A stretch of 64,000 nucleotides of DNA from an uncultured Alphaproteobacteria bacterium (GCA_944393695.1 CALYAY010000001.1:1-64000), one strand, 5' to 3'; shown: positions 26,705 through 35,351, counted from the stretch's first letter. The notes: a model not told the origin generated them from the sequence alone. A program made the numbers and translations.

Positions 26705-27817
26705 CTACACATTAAACAGGAACAACATCACGTCCCCGTCCTGCACCACATAATCCTTGCCTTCGGAACGCACCTTTCCGGCCTCTTTGCAGCCTTGTTC
26801 CCCGCCATATTTAATAAAATCATCAAAAGCGATTGTCTCGGCGCGGATAAACCCTTTTTCAAAATCCGAGTGAATAATCCCGGCGCACTGCGGAGCTTTT
26901 GAACCTTTGACAAACGTCCAGGCGCGAACCTCTTTCGGACCGCAGGTAAAATACGTCTGCAACCCCAAAAGCTTATACCCCGCACGGATAATTTTGGCCA
27001 GACCGGTTTCTTCCAGCCCCAGAGATTCCAAAAACTCTTTCTTTTCTTCTTCACTATCCAACTGCGCCACTTCCGATTCGATAGCTGCGGAAATAATCAC
27101 CGCTTCTGTTCCCTCTGCCTTGGCCCGCTCAGCCACTTGCTTAGAATATTCGTTGCCCGAAGCAGCCGATTCCTCATCAACATTGCATACATACAGCACC
27201 GGCTTTGAAGTCAGCAACTGCAGCATTTCATATTGTTTCCAGGCCTCTTTATCCGCTTTATCCGGAGCCGCCGCCCGTGCCGGCTTTCCGGCTCTCAGCG
27301 CCTCAATTACCGGCTCCATCACCTGTGCACGGATTTTTGCTTCCTTATCGCCGCCGGTTTGTGCTTTTTTCTTGGTTTGTTCAAAACGCTTTTCCAGAGA
27401 TTCCAAATCAGCAATCATCAGTTCTGTTTCCACAATATCGGCATCACGTATCGGATCGACAGAACCTTCGACATGAGTAATATTGTCATCGTCAAAACAG
27501 CGCAAAACATGAATAATCGCATCCACTTCACGGATATTGGCCAAAAACTGGTTACCCAGCCCCTCGCCTTTGGAAGCCCCCTTCACCAAACCGGCAATAT
27601 CCACAAATTCCAGCTGCGTCGGCGTCACCATCCGCGGCTTGACGATTTCGGTCAGCTTTGTCAGCCGCTCATCCGGAACCGCCACCCGGCCGGTATTCGG
27701 CTCAATCGTGCAAAACGGAAAATTAGCCGCCTGCGCCGCAATTGTCTGCGTCAGGGCATTAAACAGGGTCGATTTTCCCACATTCGGCAAACCGACAATT
27801 CCGCAATTAAATCCCAT
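26705..27817 (-). CDS. ychF: Redox-regulated ATPase YchF (OLA1 family)
   Basis: A 370-residue P-loop protein of the Obg-related YchF family, which prefers ATP to GTP and binds ribosomes. G1 [15 protein letters not shown] at residues 8-22, G3 [17 protein letters not shown], then a coiled-coil insertion and the C-terminal TGS domain ([20 protein letters not shown] ... VMLFLFNV). Length matches E. coli YchF (363). AAGGAG lies upstream. The order pth-ychF is conserved in many Proteobacteria. Confidence 0.97.
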   Translation of the reverse strand: MGFNCGIVGLPNVGKSTLFNALTQTIAAQAANFPFCTIEPNTGRVAVPDERLTKLTEIVKPRMVTPTQLEFVDIAGLVKGASKGEGLGNQFLANIREVDAIIHVLRCFDDDNITHVEGSVDPIRDADIVETELMIADLESLEKRFEQTKKKAQTGGDKEAKIRAQVMEPVIEALRAGKPARAAAPDKADKEAWKQYEMLQLLTSKPVLYVCNVDEESAASGNEYSKQVAERAKAEGTEAVIISAAIESEVAQLDSEEEKKEFLESLGLEETGLAKIIRAGYKLLGLQTYFTCGPKEVRAWTFVKGSKAPQCAGIIHSDFEKGFIRAETIAFDDFIKYGGEQGCKEAGKVRSEGKDYVVQDGDVMLFLFNV

Positions 27818-27840
27818 AAAAAAACTCCTTATAACAAACT

Positions 27841-28413
27841 TTACTTTTTGTTTTTCATCCCGATAAGATTGGAATACTGAGCCATTCCCTGCTTCAGCAA
27901 CACCGGCAGCGTCTCGGCCGCCAAATTGATAATTTCGCTGATAACCTCGCGGTCTGCCTTCGAAAAACCGCCCAACACATAGTTCACCACGGCCTCACCG
28001 CCGCCCTGGGGATGTCCCACGCCGATACGGATTCGGTTATAATTCGGTGAAATCGCCGCATCAATGGATTTCAATCCGTTATGCCCGCCGGCCCCGCCGC
28101 CGGTTTTAGCCTTCAGCTTGCCCACCGGCAAATCCATATCATCATGGATGACCACCACGTTCTGCGGCAAAATTTTATAAAACTGCGCCGCCTTAACCAC
28201 TGAATTTCCCGAAAGATTCATAAACGTCTGTGGCTTAAGCAGATAAACTTTTTCCCCTTCGATGTTTCCCTCGGCAATCAACCCGTCAAACTTTGCCCGG
28301 AAAGCGCCAAAGCCATACTTTTCATGCACCGCATCTGCCGCCATAAAACCCACATTATGACGGGTTCCGGCATATTCTGCTCCCGGATTTCCCAAACCGA
28401 CAACCAGAAACAT
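27841..28413 (-). CDS. pth: Peptidyl-tRNA hydrolase
   Basis: A 190-residue enzyme that recycles peptidyl-tRNA released from stalled ribosomes. [22 protein letters not shown] carries the catalytic His and conserved Asn; [10 protein letters not shown] and [11 protein letters not shown] follow. ATG 28413 is chosen because the purine-rich AGAGAGAG lies just upstream; a TTG at 28431 would add six charged residues. It lies between rplY and ychF on the same strand. Confidence 0.96.
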   Translation of the reverse strand: MFLVVGLGNPGAEYAGTRHNVGFMAADAVHEKYGFGAFRAKFDGLIAEGNIEGEKVYLLKPQTFMNLSGNSVVKAAQFYKILPQNVVVIHDDMDLPVGKLKAKTGGGAGGHNGLKSIDAAISPNYNRIRIGVGHPQGGGEAVVNYVLGGFSKADREVISEIINLAAETLPVLLKQGMAQYSNLIGMKNKK

Positions 28414-28431
28414 CTCTCTCTCTTTCAACAA

Positions 28432-28477
28432 AAACGGAGACTGCCGCCTGCATTTGTTCAGGCCTCAGTCCCCGTTT
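28432..28477 (-). terminator. Hairpin between rplY and pth
   Basis: AAACGGAGACTG and CAGTCCCCGTTT form an imperfect 12-bp stem with T residues following on the minus strand, ending about 18 bases before the pth start. It may be a terminator of rplY or an attenuator of pth. Confidence 0.5.
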
Positions 28478-28609
28478 AAATTCTGTTATAAAAAATAGTT
28501 TGGAGAACCCGGAAAAACAACAAGATTCAAAGCTGAAAAAAGCAAAATGCACCCATGGCACACAAGCACTTCCCCCCTCAAAATCTGTATCGGTTCCCCG
28601 TTATAAAAA

Positions 28610-28900
28610 CTATTTTCTGAGGAAGTCCACGTGAATGGCCATATCCGACACCGGATGGAATTGAACATCCTGGCATTTAACGGAATATTTCTTGCCTTCA
28701 ACATCAACTTCAATGGCAAACTTATACAAGCCCGTCATGTTCAAAGCCTTTTCAACTTCCACCGGATCCAGACTAATCATAACCGGTTCTTGTTTTCCTC
28801 CATAAATAACGGCAGGAATACGGCCCTCACGACGACATGCGCGAGCTGCCCCCTTACCTGCTGTTTCACGCTTTTTAGCATTAAAAATCAAATCAGCCAT
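28610..28900 (-). CDS. rplY: 50S ribosomal protein L25, short form
   Basis: A 96-residue 5S rRNA-binding protein. It matches the N-terminal domain of Ctc-type L25 (KKRETAGKGAARACRREGRIPAVIYGG ... at its start, HVDFLRK at its end), but stops where the longer proteins continue into a second beta domain. The length is thus like E. coli L25 (94). No remnant of the second domain is seen in the 130 bases after the stop. AAAGGAATAAAAAA lies upstream of the ATG. rplY-pth-ychF is a common order. Confidence 0.93.
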   Translation of the reverse strand: MADLIFNAKKRETAGKGAARACRREGRIPAVIYGGKQEPVMISLDPVEVEKALNMTGLYKFAIEVDVEGKKYSVKCQDVQFHPVSDMAIHVDFLRK

Positions 28901-29013
28901 TTTTTTATTCCTTAAAAATTTTTACATTTACTTGCGTCTGCCAGCCTCCAGGGGTGCCTGCAGACACAAAGCACTTATACACCATTTTTCTGATTTTACA
29001 AGCATTTTCTCAC

Positions 29014-29044
29014 AAAAAAAGAGCCCGGCTCCGGACTCTTTTTT
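29014..29044. terminator. Bidirectional terminator
   Basis: A-run, GAG-CCGG / CCGG-CTC interrupted stem, T-run at 29014-29044. It serves the minus-strand membrane gene that ends at 29052. Confidence 0.75.
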
Positions 29045-29051
29045 CTTTCTG

Positions 29052-29555
29052 TCAGGAAAAAGCGACAACTTTCAAACGGCTTGTCTTTTTGGGCCAGACC
29101 TCCTTTATGCTCGGATAAAGGATTCCCACCGTTAAAATATCGCCCTTTTTATACTCTTTGTGCCGGCACACCAGCTCTGCCGGAAAAGCATCTTCAAGCA
29201 CCCAAACTTCTCCCAGCACCTCATCCGCTCCCGCATCCGTCACCACAAACAGATAACGCCCGGATAGCAGCCGGTTGACAAACCCTATTCTTGCAAATGC
29301 CACCGCATAAAACGAAAACAAAAAAGTCCATGCGACATACATCGCCCAAAACCATTCATCCGCCCAGTCCGGTGCTCTGCCGTATTCCCAGATAAAAATA
29401 AGCCCGATGGCAAACACGCACCAAACCCAGACAAACCAAACTCTTTGCTTTTTATAGTTCATAAACGGATTGCAAAGAACAACATACGACACATTCGCAA
29501 AGCTGATAATAAACAGCCCCGCAAAAAGCCAAAACCAATAATTTTCCATAATCAT
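29052..29555 (-). CDS. Small membrane protein of unknown function (pair member 2)
   Basis: About 167 residues. Three hydrophobic segments (LFAGLFIISFANVSYVVL near 10-28, VWFVWVWCVFAIGLIFIW near 38-57, WAMYVAWTFLFSFYAVAF near 70-88), then a ~70-residue soluble beta-like domain (GRYLFVVTDAGADEVLGEVW) somewhat like the OB domain of NfeD proteins. Start may be 29555 or 29549. There is no Shine-Dalgarno; the leader is AAAAAATTTATGATT. It shares its layout with the gene immediately upstream (29571-30071), suggesting an old duplication. Unknown function. Confidence 0.68.
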   Translation of the reverse strand: MIMENYWFWLFAGLFIISFANVSYVVLCNPFMNYKKQRVWFVWVWCVFAIGLIFIWEYGRAPDWADEWFWAMYVAWTFLFSFYAVAFARIGFVNRLLSGRYLFVVTDAGADEVLGEVWVLEDAFPAELVCRHKEYKKGDILTVGILYPSIKEVWPKKTSRLKVVAFS

Positions 29556-29570
29556 AAATTTTTTAAGTTT

Positions 29571-30071
29571 CTACTCGTCTTCTTCGGAATACAAACCCTC
29601 CGGAGAAACAAACACGACATCGCGGTCATAATCAAAAAAGAAAGCTCTCACTTTCAAGTCCTCTCCTTCATGATATTCTTTCCTCATTCCCCGCAATTCG
29701 GCTTTATAAAACTCTCCGGCAAACAAAATCTTACCTCTGATTTTATTTTTCAAAACTTCCTCAGCCATAAAATCAAATACCGAAGAAAACAAAGCCTTTT
29801 CAAAACGATATTCAACAATAATACAGGAAGAATACATCGCAATAACCGACAACACCCCCAGTATTACGCCGAGCCCGAGGGCCAGATTCCCGTGCAGTTG
29901 CTGACCGCTCCACACCAAAATCACGACCATGGTTAACACACTCATTGCCAACATAAAGCGCCAGCATTTTCGTTGTTTTTTAAAATTCAACAAACAACCC
30001 CGAAACGCCCCGGCAAAAAAACCGAAATTGACAAGAACAAAAATCATCAGAATAACATCAAAAATACTCAT
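29571..30071 (-). CDS. Small membrane protein of unknown function (pair member 1)
   Basis: A 166-residue protein with three hydrophobic segments (FDVILMIFVLVNFGFFAGAF, FMLAMSVLTMVVILVW, LGLGVILGVLSVIAMYSS) and a C-terminal beta-like domain (GKILFAGEFYKAELRG, then EGEDLKVRAFFFDYDRD) with the rhythm of an NfeD OB domain. No family is firmly recognised. The leader before ATG 30071 is almost pure A/T without a Shine-Dalgarno. A promoter of the TTGACTTTTG type lies at 30118-30145. It is probably cotranscribed with the following gene. Confidence 0.68.
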   Translation of the reverse strand: MSIFDVILMIFVLVNFGFFAGAFRGCLLNFKKQRKCWRFMLAMSVLTMVVILVWSGQQLHGNLALGLGVILGVLSVIAMYSSCIIVEYRFEKALFSSVFDFMAEEVLKNKIRGKILFAGEFYKAELRGMRKEYHEGEDLKVRAFFFDYDRDVVFVSPEGLYSEEDE

Positions 30072-30117
30072 AATAATTTTATTTTTTAATTAAACATAAA
30101 TATAAATTTTCACCACC

Positions 30118-30145
30118 AACATACACTTTTTTTGTCAAAAGTCAA
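30118..30145 (-). promoter_or_regulatory. TTGACT-type promoter of the membrane-protein pair
   Basis: On the minus strand -35 TTGACT (30140-30145), 16-base spacer, -10 TATGTT (30118-30123). The context TTGTTGACTTTTG recurs at 60674-60683. Confidence 0.55.
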
Positions 30146-30495
30146 CAAATCTTCCTTACCTCTCCCTCCGAGGGACAGGAGGAAAGAAAACAATCCGGTG
30201 AATTTATTTCTGCCCCTGTCTTACCTCGCCCTTGAGGGGCAGGAGGAAAGAAAACAATCCAGTGAATTATTTTCTGACGACTGGGGCAGAACTGTTAATT
30301 TGCGCCCCAGCAACAGCGACGGAAGCAAATGTTACAGTTGCTGCTGACCGCAGCAAGTTAGTGTTGCCCTTTCGGCAACACTTACACCGCCAGACGGTCG
30401 GAGCGCAAGCTCCGGGTGAGGGTGACAACCAACCATCCCTATATCCTCCCCCTAAAGATTTAGGGGGAGTTAGAGAGGGTTTCATATTCAAAAAA

Positions 30496-30586
30496 ACTGT
30501 CATCCCTCGTTCAGCGCCAGTCTGAACGTCAGGGGATCTTCAAATTTGTCACCCTCTCATAGATGAGAGGGCCGGGGAGAGCAAAT
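30496..30586. repeat. Two-part palindromic module, copy 2
   Basis: Matches the module at 588-677 apart from a few bases, for example CAGGGGATC for CAAGGGATC. Confidence 0.85.
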
Positions 30587-30624
30587 CCTGCCTTACCTTT
30601 CTCACCCTCGGCCCTCCTCTTATA

Positions 30625-30656
30625 TGTCATCCTCGGGTTAAACCCGAGGATCCAGG
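30625..30656. repeat. GTCATCCTCGGG palindrome, copy 1
   Basis: CCTCGGGTTaaACCCGAGG followed by ATCCAGG. This type of palindrome ending in ATCCAGG is widespread in Alphaproteobacteria. Further copies are at 32135-32165 and 55072-55103. Confidence 0.8.
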
Positions 30657-30725
30657 TAACAAATCATCCTATTATCCTCCCCCTGAAATATTTGCCATTA
30701 TCCCGTCCATTCCTAAAAATATTTA

Positions 30726-30754
30726 TTGACTCATAAAGAAAAGCATTATATACT
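30726..30754 (+). promoter_or_regulatory. Promoter of flagellin gene
   Basis: -35 TTGACT (30726-30731), 17-base spacer, -10 TATACT (30749-30754). It is sigma-70-like; no sigma-54 or sigma-28 flagellar promoter was seen nearby. Confidence 0.7.
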
Positions 30755-30760
30755 AACCTT

Positions 30761-30777
30761 ATCGTCAGGAAGACGAT
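30761..30777 (+). promoter_or_regulatory. Hairpin in flagellin 5' leader
   Basis: ATCGTC and GACGAT form a 6-bp stem with a 5-base loop near the predicted 5' end of the mRNA. In Caulobacter FlbT acts on the flagellin leader; a similar role here is only a possibility. Confidence 0.45.
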
Positions 30778-30811
30778 ATTGTCTTAAACCACAGTAAATG
30801 GGAGAAAAACC

Positions 30812-31969
30812 ATGTCAGATATATCTTTAACCGCAAGTATGCGTTCTAACCTGCTGTCTTTGCAGAACACTCAGTCTTTGATGGATCAGACACAGGACAG
30901 ACTTTCTACCGGTAAAAAAGTTAACTCGGCCATTGATAATCCGTCGTCTTACTACACGGCTCAAAGCTTAACCAACCGCGCTTCCGACCTGGAAAGCCTG
31001 TTGGACAGCATGGGTCAGGGTATTCAGACCATTCAGGCTGCCAACGAAGGTATTGAGGCCATCACGTCTTTTGTTCAGCAGGCCAAAGCTGTTGCCAACT
31101 CCGCCCGTGACACTTCTTACAAAGAAAATATGAAACCCGGCACTGATGCAAAAAAAGAATTTACCAGTACCGACGCGGTTGGAACCATCACCGCAGGAAA
31201 ACAAACTATTAAAGTGGGAGATGCTGAATTTGAAGTCACACTCGAAGCCGGAGACAATGCTGAAACAGCTGTCGAAAAATTAAACACTGCAGCCCAAAAG
31301 GCCGGCGTTAAAAACGTCACCTTCTCGGCAACCGATGATAATAAAATCACTGTTTCTGCCGTAGGAGACATAACAGAACCTTTAACAATTACCGGAACAA
31401 TCGGAACTGCCAATATAGGAACAACTCTTGACACCGACGGCACACCGGTTCCTGACGGCACCAGCAACCGCACCAGTTACATCAATCAGTTCAACGATAT
31501 TTTGGATCAGATTGACCAGCTGGCAGCCGATTCGTCTTACAAAGGTGTTAACCTGTTGAAAGCTGACGAAAGCTTAAAGATTGTCTTCAACGAAGACCGT
31601 TCTTCTTCTATCACCATTCAGGGTCGCGCGGCAGATACCGAAGGATTAGGTTTGGGAACAAGAGTTGACGAAGACGCCTGGTCAACCAATGAAGGTGTTG
31701 ACGCAACCATCGAACTTATTGATGAAGCTGTTTCCAAACTGCGTGATATGGCGAGCGAGTTCGGTAACAACTACTCCATCGTTCAAACCCGTCAGGATTT
31801 CACTGAAAACCTGATTAATGTTCTGGAAGAAGGTGCCGACAACCTGACATTGGCCGATATGAACGAAGAATCCGCCAACATGCTGGCTCTGCAGACCAGA
31901 CAGCAGCTGGCCATCAACTCTTTGAGCTTGGCTTCTCAGGCCGCCCAGTCAGTTTTGAGCCTGTTCTGA
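30812..31969 (+). CDS. Flagellin
   Basis: A 385-residue filament protein. The N-terminal D0/D1 domain (residues ~1-100: SMRSNLLSLQNTQSLMDQTQ, LSTGKKVNSAIDNPSSYYTA) and the C-terminal D1/D0 domain (~260-385) are well conserved. In between, residues ~115-215 hold a variable beta-rich segment (GKQTIKVGDAEFEVTLEAGD, then TAVEKLNTAAQKAGVKNVTF) that resembles a flagellin IN-motif domain. Flagellins are exported by the type III flagellar apparatus, so there is no signal peptide. GGGAG lies 7 bases before the ATG. The gene is monocistronic. No other flagellar gene is in the window. Confidence 0.97.
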   Translation: MSDISLTASMRSNLLSLQNTQSLMDQTQDRLSTGKKVNSAIDNPSSYYTAQSLTNRASDLESLLDSMGQGIQTIQAANEGIEAITSFVQQAKAVANSARDTSYKENMKPGTDAKKEFTSTDAVGTITAGKQTIKVGDAEFEVTLEAGDNAETAVEKLNTAAQKAGVKNVTFSATDDNKITVSAVGDITEPLTITGTIGTANIGTTLDTDGTPVPDGTSNRTSYINQFNDILDQIDQLAADSSYKGVNLLKADESLKIVFNEDRSSSITIQGRAADTEGLGLGTRVDEDAWSTNEGVDATIELIDEAVSKLRDMASEFGNNYSIVQTRQDFTENLINVLEEGADNLTLADMNEESANMLALQTRQQLAINSLSLASQAAQSVLSLF

Positions 31970-32034
31970 TTTTTAGAAAGCCCCGCTTTCTAAAAAGAAC
32001 GCATATTATTATGAACAATGAAATATCTGAAAAA

Positions 32035-32069
32035 AGAAAGGTTGCTCCGGCAACCTTTCTCCTTTTTTT
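32035..32069 (+). terminator. Terminator of flagellin gene
   Basis: AGAAAGGTTGC / GCAACCTTTCT stem followed by CC and seven T residues. A second hairpin, AGAAAGC/GCTTTCT, lies just after the stop (31975-31993). Confidence 0.88.
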
Positions 32070-32079
32070 ACCTCCTCCC

Positions 32080-32436
32080 CTAAAGCCTTAAACCCTAAAC
32101 CTACCCTCTGTCATCCCCGAGCCACCAATTTTATATATCATTCCCGGCTTGACCGGGAATCCAGGTCAAACCAACTATCCCCATATTTCCCCTCCCTGAA
32201 AACTCAGATCCCTCTATATCTCCCTCCCTAAAGTCTTAGGGAGGGGTGGGGAGGGTTTCATATTCAAATAAAAACTGTCATCCCTCGTTCAGCGCCAGTC
32301 TGAACGTCAAGGGATCTTCAAATTTGTCACCCTCTCATAAATGAGAGGGCCGGGGAGAGCAAATACCGCCTTACCCCCTCCCTAAAGAATTAGGGAGGGC
32401 AAGGGAGGGTTTGATAACATCTGCCTATCTTCCCCC
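32080..32436. repeat. Palindromic repeat cluster 3
   Basis: This gene-free stretch holds a CATTCCCGG/CCGGGAAT palindrome (32135-32165), a CCCTCCCTAAA/TTAGGGAGGG unit, the two-part module (32275-32364) and a second CCCTCCCTAA/TTAGGGAGGG unit. From about 32260 to 32436 it is nearly identical to 575-750. Confidence 0.85.
32275..32364. repeat. Two-part palindromic module, copy 3
   Basis: Matches 588-677 with one or two base changes (CATAAATGAG for CATAGATGAG). Confidence 0.85.
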
Positions 32437-32438
32437 CC

Positions 32439-32672
32439 TCACTTAATCAAAATCTTCACCCGAACCCCATACACCGACGCCAACATCAAAAGATGCTTCA
32501 AAGAAAACGAACGCCCGTTTTCTATCATCTCAATATGACAGACTGAAATCCCGCAGGCCTCCGACACTTCAGGCAAACTCAACTCTTTCTTATTACGCAA
32601 AAACTTCAAACGAACACCCATATCCCGTTTGATACAAAAAATCCGATATTTTATTTTCTTTTTGGAAACCAT
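32439..32672 (-). CDS. Small XRE-type HTH regulator, copy 2
   Basis: A 77-residue paralog of the protein at 752-985, differing at a few residues: SEACGISVCHIEM here against SEVCGISVSRIEM. Two changes lie in the presumed recognition-helix region, so the two copies may bind different sites. AAAGGAG lies 9 bases before the ATG. As with copy 1, it follows a terminator-ended structured RNA with its own promoter and faces a flagellin gene. It may regulate DNA targets or its own leader. Confidence 0.75.
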   Translation of the reverse strand: MVSKKKIKYRIFCIKRDMGVRLKFLRNKKELSLPEVSEACGISVCHIEMIENGRSFSLKHLLMLASVYGVRVKILIK

Positions 32673-32694
32673 AACCTTAAACTCCTTTAATCTG

Positions 32695-32731
32695 TTAAAA
32701 ACAAAACCTGCTTTACCAAATGCAAAGCAGG
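32695..32731 (-). terminator. Terminator between structured RNA and HTH gene, copy 2
   Basis: CCTGCTTT / AAAGCAGG 8-bp stem followed by TTTTGTTTTT on the minus strand, stronger than in copy 1. Confidence 0.8.
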
Positions 32732-32859
32732 CGGAGCTAACAAACTGTCAAAGTACAGTCGCCGTTATTCAACATATTACCGGCACCCCGCCCCAAACAG
32801 CGGAGATTTTAACCTTTGAGATGTTTGTTAGACACCACCGATGACCTCTCACCGGCAAC
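32702..32859 (-). ncRNA. Candidate structured RNA upstream of HTH gene, copy 2
   Basis: About 158 nt with the same architecture as copy 1: helix 32838-32844 with 32849-32855; long helix 32737-32745 with 32823-32831, where CTAACAAAC pairs with GTTTGTTAG while copy 1 has CTCAAAAGC with GCTTTTGAG; three enclosed hairpins (CTCCGC/GCGGGG, GCCG/CGGC, CTGT/ACAG); then a terminator. Pairing is kept in spite of sequence changes on both strands. The promoter is TTGCAA, 17 bases, TATAAT. Whether it is a free small RNA or a leader is open. Confidence 0.68.
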
Positions 32860-32863
32860 AGAA

Positions 32864-32892
32864 ATTATAACCAACAAAAAAAGAGATTGCAA
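32864..32892 (-). promoter_or_regulatory. Promoter of structured RNA, copy 2
   Basis: On the minus strand -35 TTGCAA (32887-32892), 17-base spacer, perfect -10 TATAAT (32864-32869). The -35 box lies within the pnp terminator stem. Confidence 0.78.
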
Positions 32893-32902
32893 CCGGCAAT
32901 CT
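32875..32902 (-). terminator. Terminator of pnp
   Basis: GAGATTGC / GCAATCTC stem followed by seven or more T residues on the minus strand. Confidence 0.75.
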
Positions 32903-32913
32903 CAAAAGCAGAC

Positions 32914-32981
32914 AATAAAAAAATCAGAAAAAGCAACAGAAACATACACCATGGTACCCAACTGAACTTTTTCTGATTTTT
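32914..32981. repeat. Inverted repeat after pnp
   Basis: AAAAATCAGAAAAAG and CTTTTTCTGATTTTT, 15 bp, with a loop of about 33 bases. It lies just downstream of pnp and may protect or end its mRNA. Confidence 0.65.
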
Positions 32982-33007
32982 ACCTTAAATGCACCTAAAG
33001 CACATTT

Positions 33008-35128
33008 TTATTTTTCGAGGTCTTCACCCGTTTCCTGGTTAACCCTCTTCGCCGACAACTTAATCTTGCCGCGATTATCGGTTCCCAGACATTTAACCCA
33101 GATTTGGTCGCCTTCCTTATAAAAATCGGAAACAGAGGCAATACGCTCGTTCTTGATTTCCGAAATATGAACCAGACCCTCGGTTGACCCCAGGAAGCGG
33201 ACAAATGCACCAAAATCCATAATCTTGGTAATCACGCCGTGATAGATTTTGCCTTCTTCCGGCTCGGCCACAATTCCCATAATCCATTCCAGCGCGGCAT
33301 CGCCGTTTTCCTTTTTCAGGGAAGCAATCTTAATCACGCCGTCATCACTGATATCGATTTTGCAATGCGTGGTATCGGTAATCTCGCGGATAACCTTACC
33401 GCCGGAACCGATAACTTCACGGATTTTGTCAACCGGAATCTTAATTGCGACAATCCTCGGCGCCTTATCGGAAACATGCGGACGCGGCTCAGAAATTGCC
33501 TTAGCCATTTCACCCAGAATATGAATGCGTCCTTCATGAGCCTGAGCCAGAGCCGTTTGCATAATCTCTTTGGTAATGGACGTAATTTTAATATCCATCT
33601 GCAAAGCGGTCACACCGTCCTTTGTACCGGCAACCTTAAAGTCCATGTCGCCCAGATGATCCTCATCACCCAGAATATCGGTCAGCACGGCAACCCGTCC
33701 GTCATCTTCCTTAATCAACCCCATGGCAATACCGGCCACCGGCTTAGCCAGCGGCACACCGGCCGACATCAGAGACATGGTTGTTCCGCAGACCGTCGCC
33801 ATCGAAGACGAACCGTTTGATTCCAAAATCTCCGAAACTACCCGCACCGTATAAGGAAACGTATCTTTATTTTTCGGCATCATCGGATGAATAGCGCGCC
33901 AGGCCAATTTTCCGTGACCGATTTCGCGCCGTCCCGGGCTCCCCAGACGTCCGCATTCACCGACGGAAAACGGCGGGAAGTTATAGTTCAGCATAAAGTC
34001 TTCTTTATATTCATCCATCAGACCGTCAACAATCTGTGCATCTTCGCCTGTTCCCAGAGTTGTAACTACCAGAGCCTGCGTTTCACCGCGGGTAAAGATA
34101 GCCGAACCGTGAGCCATCGGCAAAACATCAACTTCGCACCAAATCGGCCGCACCGTCTTGGTATCGCGGCCGTCAATACGGTGTCCCGTTGTCAAAACCT
34201 TTTCCCGGACAACCTTATGCATCAGCTTCTCAATCGCATCCTGAGCATATTTCTGTTCAAATTCGTTTTCCGGATCCAGCGTCGCCTTAAACTCTTCCGA
34301 AGCCTGGGCAACCAGATCACCGCGTTTCAGCTTGTCGGTTTCTTTGAAAGCTTCTTCAAACTTGCCGCGGAAACCTTTTTCCAGTTTTTCATACAAAGCA
34401 TCAAATTCCGGCGGAAACTTCGGCATTTCCCAACGCGGTTTTCCGGCTTCTTTCACCATTTCGTTAATCATGGCAATCACCGGCTGGAAATTTTCAAAAC
34501 CAAACATAACCGCGCCCAGCATGGTTTCTTCCGAAAGCTCCTGCGCTTCGGATTCAACCATCAGCACGCCTTCTGAAGTACCGGCCACCGAAAGCTCAAG
34601 CTGAGATTCCTTTTGCTGGTCGACTGTCGGATTCAAAATATATTCGCCGTCCTTATAACCGATTTTGGCAGCCCCGATCGGCCCCAGGAACGGAATCCCC
34701 GAAATCGCCAGCGCGGCAGAAGCGGCAATCATCGCCACCACATCAGAATCCGTCTGCTGGTCATGGGAAAGAACCGTACAAATAACCTGAACTTCATTCT
34801 TAAAAGCATCGGGAAACAGCGGACGGATAGGCCGATCAATCAGACGCGAAATCAACACTTCGCGCTCGGAAGGTTTGCCCTCTCTTTTCATAAAACCGCC
34901 GGGAACCTTACCCGTTGCATAATATTTTTCTTGGTAATTAACCGTCAAAGGAAAGAAATCCTGATCCGGAGCAGCTTCTTTTGCCGCACATACCGTTGCC
35001 AAAACGGTTGTTCCTCCGTAGGTTGCCTCCACGGCTCCCTGGGCCTGTTTGGCCAGCTTGCCTGTTTCTAACACCAGCTTTCTGCCGCCCCATTCCATTT
35101 CTTTGCGGCATATATTCAATTCGACCAT
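33008..35128 (-). CDS. pnp: Polyribonucleotide nucleotidyltransferase (PNPase)
   Basis: A 706-residue phosphorolytic 3'-5' exoribonuclease. Two RNase PH domains (residues ~1-225 and ~310-545; [20 protein letters not shown] is the catalytic-core signature), a KH domain with the [11 protein letters not shown] loop near 565, and an S1 domain near 620-690 ([28 protein letters not shown]). Length is normal. AAAGGTAAAGAA precedes the ATG. It follows rpsO after 222 bases of folded leader, as in many bacteria. Confidence 0.98.
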   Translation of the reverse strand: MVELNICRKEMEWGGRKLVLETGKLAKQAQGAVEATYGGTTVLATVCAAKEAAPDQDFFPLTVNYQEKYYATGKVPGGFMKREGKPSEREVLISRLIDRPIRPLFPDAFKNEVQVICTVLSHDQQTDSDVVAMIAASAALAISGIPFLGPIGAAKIGYKDGEYILNPTVDQQKESQLELSVAGTSEGVLMVESEAQELSEETMLGAVMFGFENFQPVIAMINEMVKEAGKPRWEMPKFPPEFDALYEKLEKGFRGKFEEAFKETDKLKRGDLVAQASEEFKATLDPENEFEQKYAQDAIEKLMHKVVREKVLTTGHRIDGRDTKTVRPIWCEVDVLPMAHGSAIFTRGETQALVVTTLGTGEDAQIVDGLMDEYKEDFMLNYNFPPFSVGECGRLGSPGRREIGHGKLAWRAIHPMMPKNKDTFPYTVRVVSEILESNGSSSMATVCGTTMSLMSAGVPLAKPVAGIAMGLIKEDDGRVAVLTDILGDEDHLGDMDFKVAGTKDGVTALQMDIKITSITKEIMQTALAQAHEGRIHILGEMAKAISEPRPHVSDKAPRIVAIKIPVDKIREVIGSGGKVIREITDTTHCKIDISDDGVIKIASLKKENGDAALEWIMGIVAEPEEGKIYHGVITKIMDFGAFVRFLGSTEGLVHISEIKNERIASVSDFYKEGDQIWVKCLGTDNRGKIKLSAKRVNQETGEDLEK

Positions 35129-35270
35129 ATTTCTTTACCTTTCATTCATCTTTCAACATCTTTATAAAACCTCACCCGAATTGGCCTGAACCCGGGATTT
35201 TTAATATAAAGCACAATAATCAACACTAAAAAAACGCAATTCCGCCAACCTTGCGGCAAACGGCCTTAGC

Positions 35271-35345
35271 CGGTTTTATAAAGGCAGACAGAAAAACCTT
35301 CCGGCCTTAAAACCTGCGGATTTTTCCGGCTGCCTCATAAAACCG
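35271..35345 (-). other. Long imperfect stem between rpsO and pnp
   Basis: CGGTTTTATaAAGGCAG (35271-35287) pairs with CTGCCTcATAAAACCG (35330-35345), enclosing a GC-rich hairpin. In other bacteria this spacer holds the rpsO terminator and an RNase III site that controls pnp; the long stem fits such a role by analogy. Another small hairpin, CCGC/GCGG, followed on the minus strand by a T-run, lies at 35235-35257. Confidence 0.6.
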
Positions 35346-35351
35346 TTTTTT

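Larger units (their letters stand above)
30147..30715. repeat. Palindromic repeat cluster 2
   Basis: This gene-free stretch upstream of the flagellin gene holds two tandem ~47-base units (30158-30204 and 30218-30265) sharing CAGGAGGAAAGAAAACAATC, a GTGTTGCC/GGCAACAC hairpin (30361-30382), a CCCCCTAAAGATTTAGGGGG palindrome, the two-part module at 30496-30586, and a CCTCGGGTT/AACCCGAGG palindrome at 30625-30656. Short frames crossing it have no credible starts. Confidence 0.82.

Noticed and set aside
28487-28609. Remnant of a Ctc C-terminal domain after rplY
   Set aside because: The bases after the stop do not give a Ctc-like sequence in any frame by eye.
30132-30525. Short plus-strand frames in repeat cluster 2
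   Set aside because: They translate the palindromic repeats (for example RRKENNPVN twice) and lack credible starts.
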